Origin: Bacteroidetes bacterium MED-G20
Lineage (GTDB): Bacteria; Bacteroidota; Bacteroidia; Flavobacteriales_D; Parvicellaceae
Assembly (NCBI GenBank): GCA_905181675.1
Contig: CAJIYZ010000087.1
Span: 1-33,637, forward strand
Direction: 5' to 3'
Length of the DNA stretch: 33,637 nucleotides
The notes below the pieces were generated by a model. It worked only from the letters and a program-made list of their open reading frames with translations, searched no databases and had not been told where the DNA came from. The position numbers and the translations under genes were made by a program. Position 1 is the stretch's first letter. Every line of letters starts with the position of its first letter. Of this stretch, positions 1 to 8,388 are shown piece after piece.

Positions 1-353
1 AAATCATAACCACCACAAATATTTAAAAAATAACCAACCCATTTATTTACTTTAGGATTCTTAGAATAAGCATTGTGGTTTCCATCGTGCATTACAGACA
101 TACCAACACCTGCCATTCCAAAACCTATGACTGCCCACAAAGCTAAAACAATAGGGGTAGATAAATTTAAAGTGAGGATAAGAATATATGGAACAATGTA
201 AATAGCCAACATAAAAAAGGTTTTAAATATCATGTTGGAATTGTTATTTCTAGAAATGTTATTTTCTTTAAAATAAGCATTAACCCGTTTTCTTAAAACC
301 TTAACGAATTCCGGTTTTGTGGTATCAAACTTTATGTTTTTAATAGATGACAT
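1..353 (-). CDS. Fatty acid desaturase, partial (C-terminal part beyond window edge)
   Basis: Reverse-strand translation from ATG at 353 reads MSSIKNIKFDTTKPEFVKVLRKRVNAYFKENNIS...GMSVMHDGNHNAYSKNPKVNKWVGYFLNICGGYD. It contains histidine box HDxNH and is paralogous to the next gene. Confidence 0.85.
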   Translation of the reverse strand, partial: MSSIKNIKFDTTKPEFVKVLRKRVNAYFKENNISRNNNSNMIFKTFFMLAIYIVPYILILTLNLSTPIVLALWAVIGFGMAGVGMSVMHDGNHNAYSKNPKVNKWVGYFLNICGGYD

Positions 354-413
354 ATTTTCTAATTAGGTACAAATAAATATACTTTAAACATAACTTTTTT
401 TTTGTTCAATGTT

Positions 414-1499
414 TTATGCAGTCTTGTAAGTTCCTAAATGTTTCAAAAACTTATAGTGATTGTAAACGGCAGAGAACATATTCTTGTAGGACTTGTATGG
501 AACATTAAACTCTTGAGCTGTAGATTGAACTATTTTACTAATTTTCTTATAATGAATATGGCAAATATTAGGAAAAAGATGGTGCTCAATTTGAAAATTT
601 AAACCCCCAATAAACCAGGATAGTATTCTTGAATTCATTGCGAAATTACATGTAGTATCTAATTGATGTACAAACCAATTTTTATTTACTACTCTACTTT
701 CATTTGGAGTATTGAAATCATTTGGTTCCATTACATGTGCACATTGGAAGACAACGGACAATATTAATCCCGCTGTGTAATGCATTGAAAAATAACCAAT
801 AAGAACCAACCACCATTTGTCTAAAAAAACAAGAGGCAAAATTAATGCATAAGTGTAATATATGATTTTGTAAAAAACTAAAAGTAACATTTGGGTAGTG
901 AAGTTTCTTTTTTGAATTTTAAGAAGACCATTTTTGTGGTATCTAATTAACTGCAAGAAGTCTTTTTCAAATGCCCATTGAATTGTCATAAGTCCATAAA
1001 GAAACCATGCATACAAATGTTGGTATTTATGTCGTTTTTTTAGTTTCTGATCAGGTGAAAATCTAAACATAGCCCCTGAGTCTAAGTCCTCGTCCATAGA
1101 GGATATATTGGTATATGTATGGTGCAACACATTATGTTGTATTTTCCAGTTAATGTAACTCCCACCTAAGAACGTAATGAAAAATCCAAAGAAATTATTA
1201 ACTTTTTTATTCTTAGAATATGCACCATGGTTGGCATCGTGCATTACCGACATTCCAATACCTGCCATTCCAAATCCCATAGCAAACCATAAAATAATGG
1301 AAAAATAAGAGGCATTAAATACATAAAGCAGAGAATAAGAACCGAAATAAAGTAAGATTAAAAGTATGGTTTTCAAAAGCATATTAAAATTGGCATGCTT
1401 TGATATCTTATTTTCCTTAAAATAATTATCTACTCTTTTTTTTAGAGTCTTAACAAAGACACTTTTATTACGGTCAAAACTTACAGATTTAAAACTCAT
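414..1499 (-). CDS. Acyl-CoA/acyl-lipid fatty acid desaturase
   Basis: Three membrane-desaturase histidine boxes: HDANH, HNVLHH, QIEHH; multi-TM hydrophobic profile. Confidence 0.92.
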   Translation of the reverse strand: MSFKSVSFDRNKSVFVKTLKKRVDNYFKENKISKHANFNMLLKTILLILLYFGSYSLLYVFNASYFSIILWFAMGFGMAGIGMSVMHDANHGAYSKNKKVNNFFGFFITFLGGSYINWKIQHNVLHHTYTNISSMDEDLDSGAMFRFSPDQKLKKRHKYQHLYAWFLYGLMTIQWAFEKDFLQLIRYHKNGLLKIQKRNFTTQMLLLVFYKIIYYTYALILPLVFLDKWWLVLIGYFSMHYTAGLILSVVFQCAHVMEPNDFNTPNESRVVNKNWFVHQLDTTCNFAMNSRILSWFIGGLNFQIEHHLFPNICHIHYKKISKIVQSTAQEFNVPYKSYKNMFSAVYNHYKFLKHLGTYKTA

Positions 1500-1594
1500 A
1501 AATATAATTTTGGATAAATTTAGATTATTAAGTTAGTTATATCTATTAGTGTTTAATGGATAATTAACATTATTATGAACAACAGAATAAAATA

Positions 1595-2935
1595 TTAATG
1601 ATTTTCGTGCTCAACAAAATCAATCCCTAATTTCTTTAATTCTTTTAAAACTGGATTGTAAATTTGCTTCTCTAGAGGTAAAACAACACCTCTTGTTTTG
1701 ATGCTGCCATTGAGCAACATTTTGGTAGCAATACCTAGTGGTAACCCAACAGTATCGCTCATAGCGGTGACACTAGAATCTTTACCGATATAGGCCATGT
1801 AGGAAATCAATTCTTTTTCAATTTTGTTTAAAGAATAACTAACTCTGTGCCACATAATTATCATGTCTTTGTCTGTAGTACTTAAAGACCATTTTTCCTG
1901 GAGTATTTTTTGCAATATTTGTGCTGGAGATGCATCTTTAAGTCCTATTTTCTTGTCTTCAAAAACACCTAACCACACTAGTTTATCCCACATATAATCA
2001 TCTTGCTCAATTCTTAAATAATGGCGAAGTTTTAGTTCTACTGAATCGTTGGTGTTAAATTTTAAAAAAGAATTTATAAACTCTCTGTTGGTCATGTTTT
2101 CAGACCCCTCTACTTTATAAGAATCATCTGTAGCTCCAAGCTGAACAAAAATATTCCAAGCTCTGCAAAAACCTACTTTCCTTAAAGTCCCTCTGTACAT
2201 TGTAGAAATATTATCTAATTCATAGATAGATCTGTATTTAAGTGAATCTCTATTTGGATAACCTTCAAACTGACCATATCCTGGGACATCAATTATTTCA
2301 GTTCTTCGAAACAACTTGTTGTAAGGTATGTATTTGTATTTCCCTTCTTTAATAAATTTGGCAGCACCACCTTGACCAGCCAAAACAACATTTCTTGGAT
2401 TCCAAGTAAACTTGTAGTTCCATGGATTATCATCACTTTCAGGAGCAACCAATCCACCAGTGTAGGATTCAAACCCATTTAAAATTCCACCTTTAGCTTT
2501 AACATCGTCAATTAGTTTTTTTGCTGACATATGGTCAATTCCTGGGTCTAATCCCAATTCATTTAAAACCAAAACATTGTTTTTTAAAGCATCTTTATTG
2601 AGCGATTTTATTTCATCTGTGATATAACTTGGAGTAATAACATGTACACCACAATCTACCGCATCTTTTAAAACTTTGAAATGCATGTGTGCAGGAAGCA
2701 TAGATATTACTACATCAGCAGACTCTATAAATTCTTTTCTTTTGACATCGTTATTTGCATCTAGTTTAAATGAAAAACCATTTGGATGATTATTAATCTT
2801 ACTATTTGCCAACTCTAAATTAAAATCCACTACTGTTATCTTCCAATTTTCTGAAGTTGAATTATCTAATAAATATTTAATAAGTGAGGTAGACGACCTA
2901 CCAGAACCAATAACCAAAATTTTTTTCATATTCAT
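1595..2935 (-). CDS. Saccharopine dehydrogenase family protein (saccharopine reductase-like)
   Basis: N-terminal Rossmann motif KILVIGSGRSSTSLIKYL; GLDPGIDHMSAKK and GYPNRDSLKYRSIY motifs typical of the family. Confidence 0.9.
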   Translation of the reverse strand: MNMKKILVIGSGRSSTSLIKYLLDNSTSENWKITVVDFNLELANSKINNHPNGFSFKLDANNDVKRKEFIESADVVISMLPAHMHFKVLKDAVDCGVHVITPSYITDEIKSLNKDALKNNVLVLNELGLDPGIDHMSAKKLIDDVKAKGGILNGFESYTGGLVAPESDDNPWNYKFTWNPRNVVLAGQGGAAKFIKEGKYKYIPYNKLFRRTEIIDVPGYGQFEGYPNRDSLKYRSIYELDNISTMYRGTLRKVGFCRAWNIFVQLGATDDSYKVEGSENMTNREFINSFLKFNTNDSVELKLRHYLRIEQDDYMWDKLVWLGVFEDKKIGLKDASPAQILQKILQEKWSLSTTDKDMIIMWHRVSYSLNKIEKELISYMAYIGKDSSVTAMSDTVGLPLGIATKMLLNGSIKTRGVVLPLEKQIYNPVLKELKKLGIDFVEHENH

Positions 2936-2983
2936 TTTTAATAAATCCTAAAAATCATTTTTTTATTTTGAAGGAATAGAATT

Positions 2984-2991
2984 TATATTTG
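2984..2991 (+). promoter_or_regulatory. Putative Bacteroidota -7 box (TATATTTG) for the DUF423 gene
   Basis: Exact TAnnTTTG match 10 nt upstream of ATG 3002; no clear -33 element at canonical spacing. Confidence 0.45.
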
Positions 2992-3001
2992 CACACAATA
3001 T

Positions 3002-3400
3002 ATGAAAACAGATCGATTATTTTTATCATTATCAATACTTGGGATAGCTATTGGTATATTATTTGGAGCATTTGGTGCTCATGCATTTAAAGATTTATTT
3101 TCAAATTATGAAATGGATATATGGAATAAGGGAATATTCTATCAAATTTCTAATTCTTTGGGGATAATGCTTTTAGTAATCCTTAGAAAAAATGAGCTAA
3201 TTAAAAAAAATAATCTACCATTTTATCTTTTAATAATAGGAATGGTTTTTTTCTGCGTCTCTCTTTATATAATTTCTCTTACAAATGTTTTTTTAAATCC
3301 TCAACATTGGCTTAAGACAGCAATGATACCTATCACCCCTATTGGCGGTAGCATGATAATTTTAGGATGGATTTTAATTTTCTTCAACATCAAAAAATGA
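3002..3400 (+). CDS. DUF423 (YgdD/TMEM256-like) small membrane protein
   Basis: 132 aa, 4 TM; GIAIGILFGAFGAHAFKD...WNKGIFYQ motif typical of DUF423. Confidence 0.88.
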   Translation: MKTDRLFLSLSILGIAIGILFGAFGAHAFKDLFSNYEMDIWNKGIFYQISNSLGIMLLVILRKNELIKKNNLPFYLLIIGMVFFCVSLYIISLTNVFLNPQHWLKTAMIPITPIGGSMIILGWILIFFNIKK

Positions 3401-3444
3401 TATTTTTAGAAAGTTTAAAATAATTTTAAAAAAAATTAAAATCC

Positions 3445-3467
3445 TTATTTAGATTTATTCTAAATAA
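3445..3467. promoter_or_regulatory. Putative Fur/DtxR-type operator palindrome upstream of iron ABC operon
   Basis: TTATTTAGATT-T-ATTCTAAATAA: 11-1-11 inverted repeat with one mismatch, immediately upstream of the TATATTTG box. Confidence 0.65.
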
Positions 3468-3468
3468 A

Positions 3469-3476
3469 TATATTTG
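3469..3476 (+). promoter_or_regulatory. Putative Bacteroidota -7 box (TATATTTG) for the iron ABC operon
   Basis: Exact TAnnTTTG match 28 nt upstream of ATG 3505, abutting the palindrome. Confidence 0.55.
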
Positions 3477-3504
3477 CAAAAAAAACTTATTTTATTTTTA
3501 AATC

Positions 3505-4551
3505 ATGATTAGAATTTACTCCCTATTTTTCTCACTTTTCTTAGTCACTTCCTGTACAAATGAAAACAAAGAAAACAATCTAGAAAAGCAAAATGAAAGA
3601 GAATATTTGACTCTTTACACACATAGACATTACGACTCTGACAAGTTAATTTTTAAAAGATTTGAAGAAACAACTGGGATAATAATAAATGTTGTAAAAG
3701 CTAGTGCAGATGAATTAATACAAAAAATGGAAACCGAAGGAAATCAATCACCTGCAGATTTACTACTAACTGTAGATGCTGGTCGATTAGTAAGAGCTAA
3801 AAATAAAAACCTTCTCCAATCTGCTAATTCAGATATTTTAAACAGTACTATACCTATGCACCTTAAAGATTCTAGTAATTATTGGTTTGGATTAACCAAA
3901 AGAGCAAGAGTAATAGTATATAACAAAGAAACTGTAACATCATCAGATTTAGCAGACTACGAAGATTTGGTAAATGAAAAATGGAAGAATAAAATATTAA
4001 TTCGCTCCTCAAATAACATATACAATCAATCTTTAATGGCTTCTATTATTGCTAATAAGGGGATTGACTCAGCTAAAGTATGGGCTGAAGGCATTGTGAA
4101 TAATTTTGCAAGATCTCCAAAAGGAAACGATAGAGATCAAGTAAAAGCAATTTTAGCCAAAGAAGGAGATTTGGCAATTATAAACACTTACTATTTGGGT
4201 AAACTTATTAATTCTAAAGACTCTAACGAAGTAGCTGCAGGAAATGCTGTAGGTATATTTTTTCCAAATCAAGAAAATAGAGGGACTCATATAAATGTTA
4301 GTGGTATTGGTATTGCTAAAAATTCTAAAAACAAGTTAAATGCTATTAAATTCATAGAGTATTTAATAAGTGAAGAAGTTCAAGAGATTTTTGCTAATGC
4401 CAACTACGAATACCCAGTTAACAAGTATGCAAAATCTTCTAAATTGTTAGAGTCATGGGGGGAATTTAAAGAAGATAAGCTATCTTTAACTAAGCTAGGT
4501 GAACTCAACAAGAAAGCAGTAATTTTGTTTGATGAGGTTAAATGGCCTTAA
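3505..4551 (+). CDS. Fe(3+) ABC transporter substrate-binding lipoprotein (FbpA/FutA-like)
   Basis: Lipobox LVTSC; YTHRHYDSDKLIFKRFEETTGI start and DLLLTVDAGRLVRAKNKNLLQ typical of FutA/FbpA; followed by permease and ATPase genes. Confidence 0.93.
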   Translation: MIRIYSLFFSLFLVTSCTNENKENNLEKQNEREYLTLYTHRHYDSDKLIFKRFEETTGIIINVVKASADELIQKMETEGNQSPADLLLTVDAGRLVRAKNKNLLQSANSDILNSTIPMHLKDSSNYWFGLTKRARVIVYNKETVTSSDLADYEDLVNEKWKNKILIRSSNNIYNQSLMASIIANKGIDSAKVWAEGIVNNFARSPKGNDRDQVKAILAKEGDLAIINTYYLGKLINSKDSNEVAAGNAVGIFFPNQENRGTHINVSGIGIAKNSKNKLNAIKFIEYLISEEVQEIFANANYEYPVNKYAKSSKLLESWGEFKEDKLSLTKLGELNKKAVILFDEVKWP

Positions 4552-4572
4552 GCCAAACCTTCAAATAAAAAG

Positions 4573-6207
4573 ATGTTTTTAAACTTAAAACATTTTAAAA
4601 GAGACTTTAATAAATGGACGTTACTAATAGTAGCTATAAGTTTGTTTTTAGCCATTCCTGTATTTTCTATTTTAATAAGCCTTTTTAGAGGAAGTGGTGA
4701 GATGTGGGAACATATTACTTCCTACTTCCTTTTTGATTATATAAAAAATTCTACCGTCTTAATTATAGGTACGGGATTATTGACCTTTATAATTGGAACT
4801 TCAGCTGCATGGATTGTCTCTAGGTATTCATTTAGATTTAGGAAAATTATTGAATGGCTATTATTCATGCCTCTTGCTATTCCATCTTATATTGTTGCAT
4901 ACTCTTATGTTGGTTTGTTTGGAAATGGAGGAACATTTATAAATATTTTCAGCAATTTGGGTATTACTATAGATAGAATTGAAATGATGAATATTTATGG
5001 TCTAATTTGGGTTTTAAGTTTTTCTCTTTATCCGTATGTATATGCAGGAACTAGAACCATTTTTCAAAGTTTTCCTTCTCAACTAAAACATACAGCTTAT
5101 TTACTTGGAGTATCTAAAAGAAAATATTTCTTTTCCATTGCTCTACCCCTTGCCTCACCGGCTATAATTGGTGGTCTTTTTTTAGTGTTTATGGAAGTTT
5201 TAAATGACTATGGCGCTGCAAAATATTATGGCATAAGTACATTTACTACAGGGATATTTAGAACGTGGACAGCTCTTGAGGATTTACAATCTTCTATTTA
5301 CCTATCTGCTATTCTGGTAATTTTAGTTTTTCTTTTAGTTCTTATTGTAAAATGGTTAAAAGGAAGAAGATCTTATAGCTTAAAAAAAACTAATACCAAC
5401 CAAAAAAATAAAAATTACAGAAGTGAATTAAAAGGATTGAAAAAAATTACCTATTTAAGTATCGTATTTGTTCCTATTATTTTTGGCTTTATACTGCCAT
5501 TAATACAACTTTTAATTTGGGGGATTCAAACTTTTGATTCCATGTTTAATAGCGATTTGATAAGTTTAGCTTACCAAAGCCTGATGTTAGGTCTTTCTAC
5601 AGCAATGATTGTTGTCTTTCTTGCTTTGCTATTAATCTACCTTTCAAAATGGAATTATTTTAAACCATTAAATGTTTTTTCTAAAGTTGCCACATTGGGT
5701 TACGTAATTCCAGGCGCAATCATTGGTGTTGGAATTATAAGAACTAGTAAATCCTTGACCGATCTATTTAGTTTTCATTACGATATAGAAATTGGACATC
5801 TAATATACAACAGCCTTTTGGTACTTATTTATGCCTACGTATTTAGGTTTATAGCGGTAGCTTTTAACTCTATTGAAGGAAACACACTAAAACTTAATGA
5901 AAATTTATCAGAATCTTCTTACTTACTTGGCTATGGAAAAATTAAAACATTTTTTAAAATAGATTTTCCATTGTTAAAAAACGCCCTTCTTAGTTCATTT
6001 ATTCTGGTATTGATTGATGTAATGAAAGAATTGCCATTAACACTTATTTTAAAACCCTATGACATAAGTACACTTGCTGTTAGGGCATATGAATATGCCG
6101 AAGATGAAAGAGTTGGAGAAGCTGCTCTGCCAGCGTTATTTTTGATATTTTTAATTGGCAGCATGATTTCCATATTAAATTATAGGTTGAGAGTAAATAA
6201 AGATTAA
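4573..6207 (+). CDS. Iron(III) ABC transporter permease (FbpB-like, two fused permease domains)
   Basis: 544 aa, about 12 TM; EAA-like loops (AYLLGVSKRKYFFSIALPLASPAI; SYLLGYGKIKTFFKIDFPLLKNAL). Confidence 0.92.
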   Translation: MFLNLKHFKRDFNKWTLLIVAISLFLAIPVFSILISLFRGSGEMWEHITSYFLFDYIKNSTVLIIGTGLLTFIIGTSAAWIVSRYSFRFRKIIEWLLFMPLAIPSYIVAYSYVGLFGNGGTFINIFSNLGITIDRIEMMNIYGLIWVLSFSLYPYVYAGTRTIFQSFPSQLKHTAYLLGVSKRKYFFSIALPLASPAIIGGLFLVFMEVLNDYGAAKYYGISTFTTGIFRTWTALEDLQSSIYLSAILVILVFLLVLIVKWLKGRRSYSLKKTNTNQKNKNYRSELKGLKKITYLSIVFVPIIFGFILPLIQLLIWGIQTFDSMFNSDLISLAYQSLMLGLSTAMIVVFLALLLIYLSKWNYFKPLNVFSKVATLGYVIPGAIIGVGIIRTSKSLTDLFSFHYDIEIGHLIYNSLLVLIYAYVFRFIAVAFNSIEGNTLKLNENLSESSYLLGYGKIKTFFKIDFPLLKNALLSSFILVLIDVMKELPLTLILKPYDISTLAVRAYEYAEDERVGEAALPALFLIFLIGSMISILNYRLRVNKD

Positions 6208-6236
6208 CTAAGCTGTTTTTAAACAAAAAATTTATT

Positions 6237-6989
6237 ATGAAAATATTAGAAATTGAAAACCTATCTAAATCTTTTGATTCAAAATTTGAAGTAGTCTCTG
6301 GTTGTACTTTTAATATTGAATCTGGAAATATATGTGCCATTGTTGGTGAAAGCGGAAGTGGGAAAACTACATTATTTAGACTTATTGCTGGACTAGAAAG
6401 ACCAGATAGAGGAACCATTAAAATAAATGGCACATTGATGAGCAGCGATAAATTTATAAAAGACGTAAAGGATAGAAACGTTGGACTTGTATTTCAAGAC
6501 TTTTCACTATTTCCACATCTAACTGTAAAAGAAAACATTGAATTTGGTTTGAAAAAAAATAAGAATGAAAAAGTTGAAAAACTACTAGAAACTATTAAAA
6601 TGGAAAATTTCCCAAATAGATATCCACACGAACTAAGTGGAGGGCAACAGCAAAGAGTATCCTTGGCTAGATCACTAGCATTAGACCCTGAGCTTTTATT
6701 ATTGGATGAACCATTTAGTAGTTTAGATACTCAACTGAAATCAAAAATTAGACAAGAAATAAGAGATATCATAAAAAAAATAGGTATTTCATCTGTTTTT
6801 ATCACCCATGACATTCTAGATGCATTAGAAATTGCAGATGAAATTATTTTCATGGATAATGGAAAAATAATAAGACAGTGCTTAATTGAAGATGTTTTTA
6901 AGGAAATTAAAGACGAAAAAATTCAAAATAATATGGTTGAATTAAAAAGAAATGCTGAGCTAATTCTAAATGCGTTGAAAAACAAATAA
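6237..6989 (+). CDS. ABC transporter ATP-binding protein (FbpC-like)
   Basis: Walker A GESGSGKTT, signature LSGGQQQR, Walker B LLLLDEPF, H-loop THD. Confidence 0.94.
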   Translation: MKILEIENLSKSFDSKFEVVSGCTFNIESGNICAIVGESGSGKTTLFRLIAGLERPDRGTIKINGTLMSSDKFIKDVKDRNVGLVFQDFSLFPHLTVKENIEFGLKKNKNEKVEKLLETIKMENFPNRYPHELSGGQQQRVSLARSLALDPELLLLDEPFSSLDTQLKSKIRQEIRDIIKKIGISSVFITHDILDALEIADEIIFMDNGKIIRQCLIEDVFKEIKDEKIQNNMVELKRNAELILNALKNK

Positions 6990-6996
6990 ATATTTC

Positions 6997-7019
6997 TTAT
7001 TTAGAATCATTCTAAAATA
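6997..7019. promoter_or_regulatory. Second Fur/DtxR-type operator palindrome
   Basis: TTATTTAGAAT-C-ATTCTAAAATA; perfect core TTTAGAAT-C-ATTCTAAA (8-1-8); near-identical to 3445-3467. Confidence 0.7.
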
Positions 7020-7035
7020 CCATAAATAGGGTATT
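7016..7035. promoter_or_regulatory. Inverted repeat AATACC-N8-GGTATT next to putative -33 element
   Basis: AATACC ATAAATAG GGTATT; the same element is found at 15384-15403. Confidence 0.5.
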
Positions 7036-7064
7036 GCTCTATATACCGTCTTGAATTACTTTTG
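7034..7064 (+). promoter_or_regulatory. Putative promoter for DUF4856 operon (TTG-N20-TACTTTTG)
   Basis: TTG at 7034-7036 and TAnnTTTG match at 7057-7064, resembling the Bacteroidota TTTG-N19..21-TAnnTTTG consensus. Confidence 0.5.
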
Positions 7065-7107
7065 ACCTAAAATTAATTAGACGAAAATCACTTTTAAATA
7101 CACAATA

Positions 7108-8271
7108 ATGAATAAATTAAACTTTAGACTTTTATTTACATGCGCAGTACTTGCATTATTTGCTAGTTGTGCAAAAAAAGGTTGTACAGATCCTCTAGCA
7201 ACAAACTACGATGCTGATGCAACAAAAGATGACGATGGTTGCGAGTACGCACAAGCACTTGTTGTTCCAAGCAACTACGTATTTACAGATGCTGATGGTA
7301 ACAATACAGTTTCTTACAGCGGACAAACATCTAGAATGGACATGCTTTCTGAAATGGTTTCTTATCTAAAAACTGCTAATGGAAGTAACCCTACACCTGC
7401 AACATTAGACGCTGCTACTTTACTAGCTATGTATGACAATTCATATACAGGATGGTCAGATACCACTTTAATTGATAATGGAAAACAACTTAAGAGCAAA
7501 ACTGCTGGAGATGATGTTGGTATTCAAGCAATGTTTGAAGGTTGGATGACTGATGCTGCTGCAGGGAGTCCAGATGTCACTGGATCATATCTACAAGATT
7601 CTTCTGGTATTGAATGGACGCAAATGATTGAAAAAGGTTTGATGGGCGCTTGTTTTGCTAGTCAAATGACTTCTAATTACCTAGCTGGCATCAGTACTGA
7701 TAATAACATTGATCCTGTTGACGCTGCTGCTGGAAAATATTATACAGAAATGGAACACCACTGGGATGAAGCATACGGATACTTTACTGATGCTTTTGAC
7801 TATCCAACTAATGGAACAAATAGATTTTGGGGTAAATATGCTAATAAATCTTACCTAGAAGACAATATTGGGTCAGCTACAGATATTTCTTTGGCATTTA
7901 GAACTGGAAGAGCAGCTATAAGTGCAGGTGATTCAGATGCTGCATTGGTTCAAGTAGGAATTCTAGAAACTGAAGTTAAGCAAATGGTTGCTGGAATGGC
8001 TTTACATTACTTAAACGATGTGAAATCTCAAATTGCTGCAGGTAATGCACAATCTAGTATCAACCACAGTATGTCTGAAGCTCTTGCATTTATTTTCGGA
8101 ATTCAGTTTGTTACTGATAGTCCAGATATGTCAAGTGCTGATGTTATGGTCTTAGTAAACCAAATAGCTCCAGATGTGACAGGTTTTTCAATGAATATTA
8201 CAGAAATTAATGTTGTGATTGATCAAGTTGCTGCTGCAGCTGGTTTAACAGATAAAAAAGATGACTTTTAG
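7108..8271 (+). CDS. DUF4856 domain-containing lipoprotein
   Basis: Lipobox LFASC; CTDPLATNYDADATKDDDGC motif; VSYSGQTSRMDMLSEM and TEMEHHWDEAYGYF motifs typical of DUF4856. Confidence 0.88.
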   Translation: MNKLNFRLLFTCAVLALFASCAKKGCTDPLATNYDADATKDDDGCEYAQALVVPSNYVFTDADGNNTVSYSGQTSRMDMLSEMVSYLKTANGSNPTPATLDAATLLAMYDNSYTGWSDTTLIDNGKQLKSKTAGDDVGIQAMFEGWMTDAAAGSPDVTGSYLQDSSGIEWTQMIEKGLMGACFASQMTSNYLAGISTDNNIDPVDAAAGKYYTEMEHHWDEAYGYFTDAFDYPTNGTNRFWGKYANKSYLEDNIGSATDISLAFRTGRAAISAGDSDAALVQVGILETEVKQMVAGMALHYLNDVKSQIAAGNAQSSINHSMSEALAFIFGIQFVTDSPDMSSADVMVLVNQIAPDVTGFSMNITEINVVIDQVAAAAGLTDKKDDF

Positions 8272-8330
8272 AAAAGCAATATTTTTTTCTTATATGGTTG
8301 TTAAGTTAATTAAATTATTGCCAATCAAAA

Positions 8331-8365
8331 AACAAACACTCAACAAATGCTGTTGGGTGTTTGTT
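8331..8365 (+). terminator. Strong intergenic hairpin (intra-operon attenuator/terminator-like)
   Basis: AACAAACACTCAACA (8331-8345) / loop AATGC / TGTTGGGTGTTTGTT (8351-8365): 15-bp stem with one T-G wobble, outer CCAATC/GGTTGG arms, then TATTTTTA. Confidence 0.65.
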
Positions 8366-8388
8366 TGGTTGGTATTTTTACTAAAATT

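Noticed and set aside
2293-2478. Reverse-strand 61-aa ORF
   Set aside because: Lies inside the saccharopine dehydrogenase gene in another frame; no independent protein features.
6080-6433. Reverse-strand 117-aa ORF
   Set aside because: Antisense to permease and ATPase genes; shadow ORF of conserved ABC sequence.
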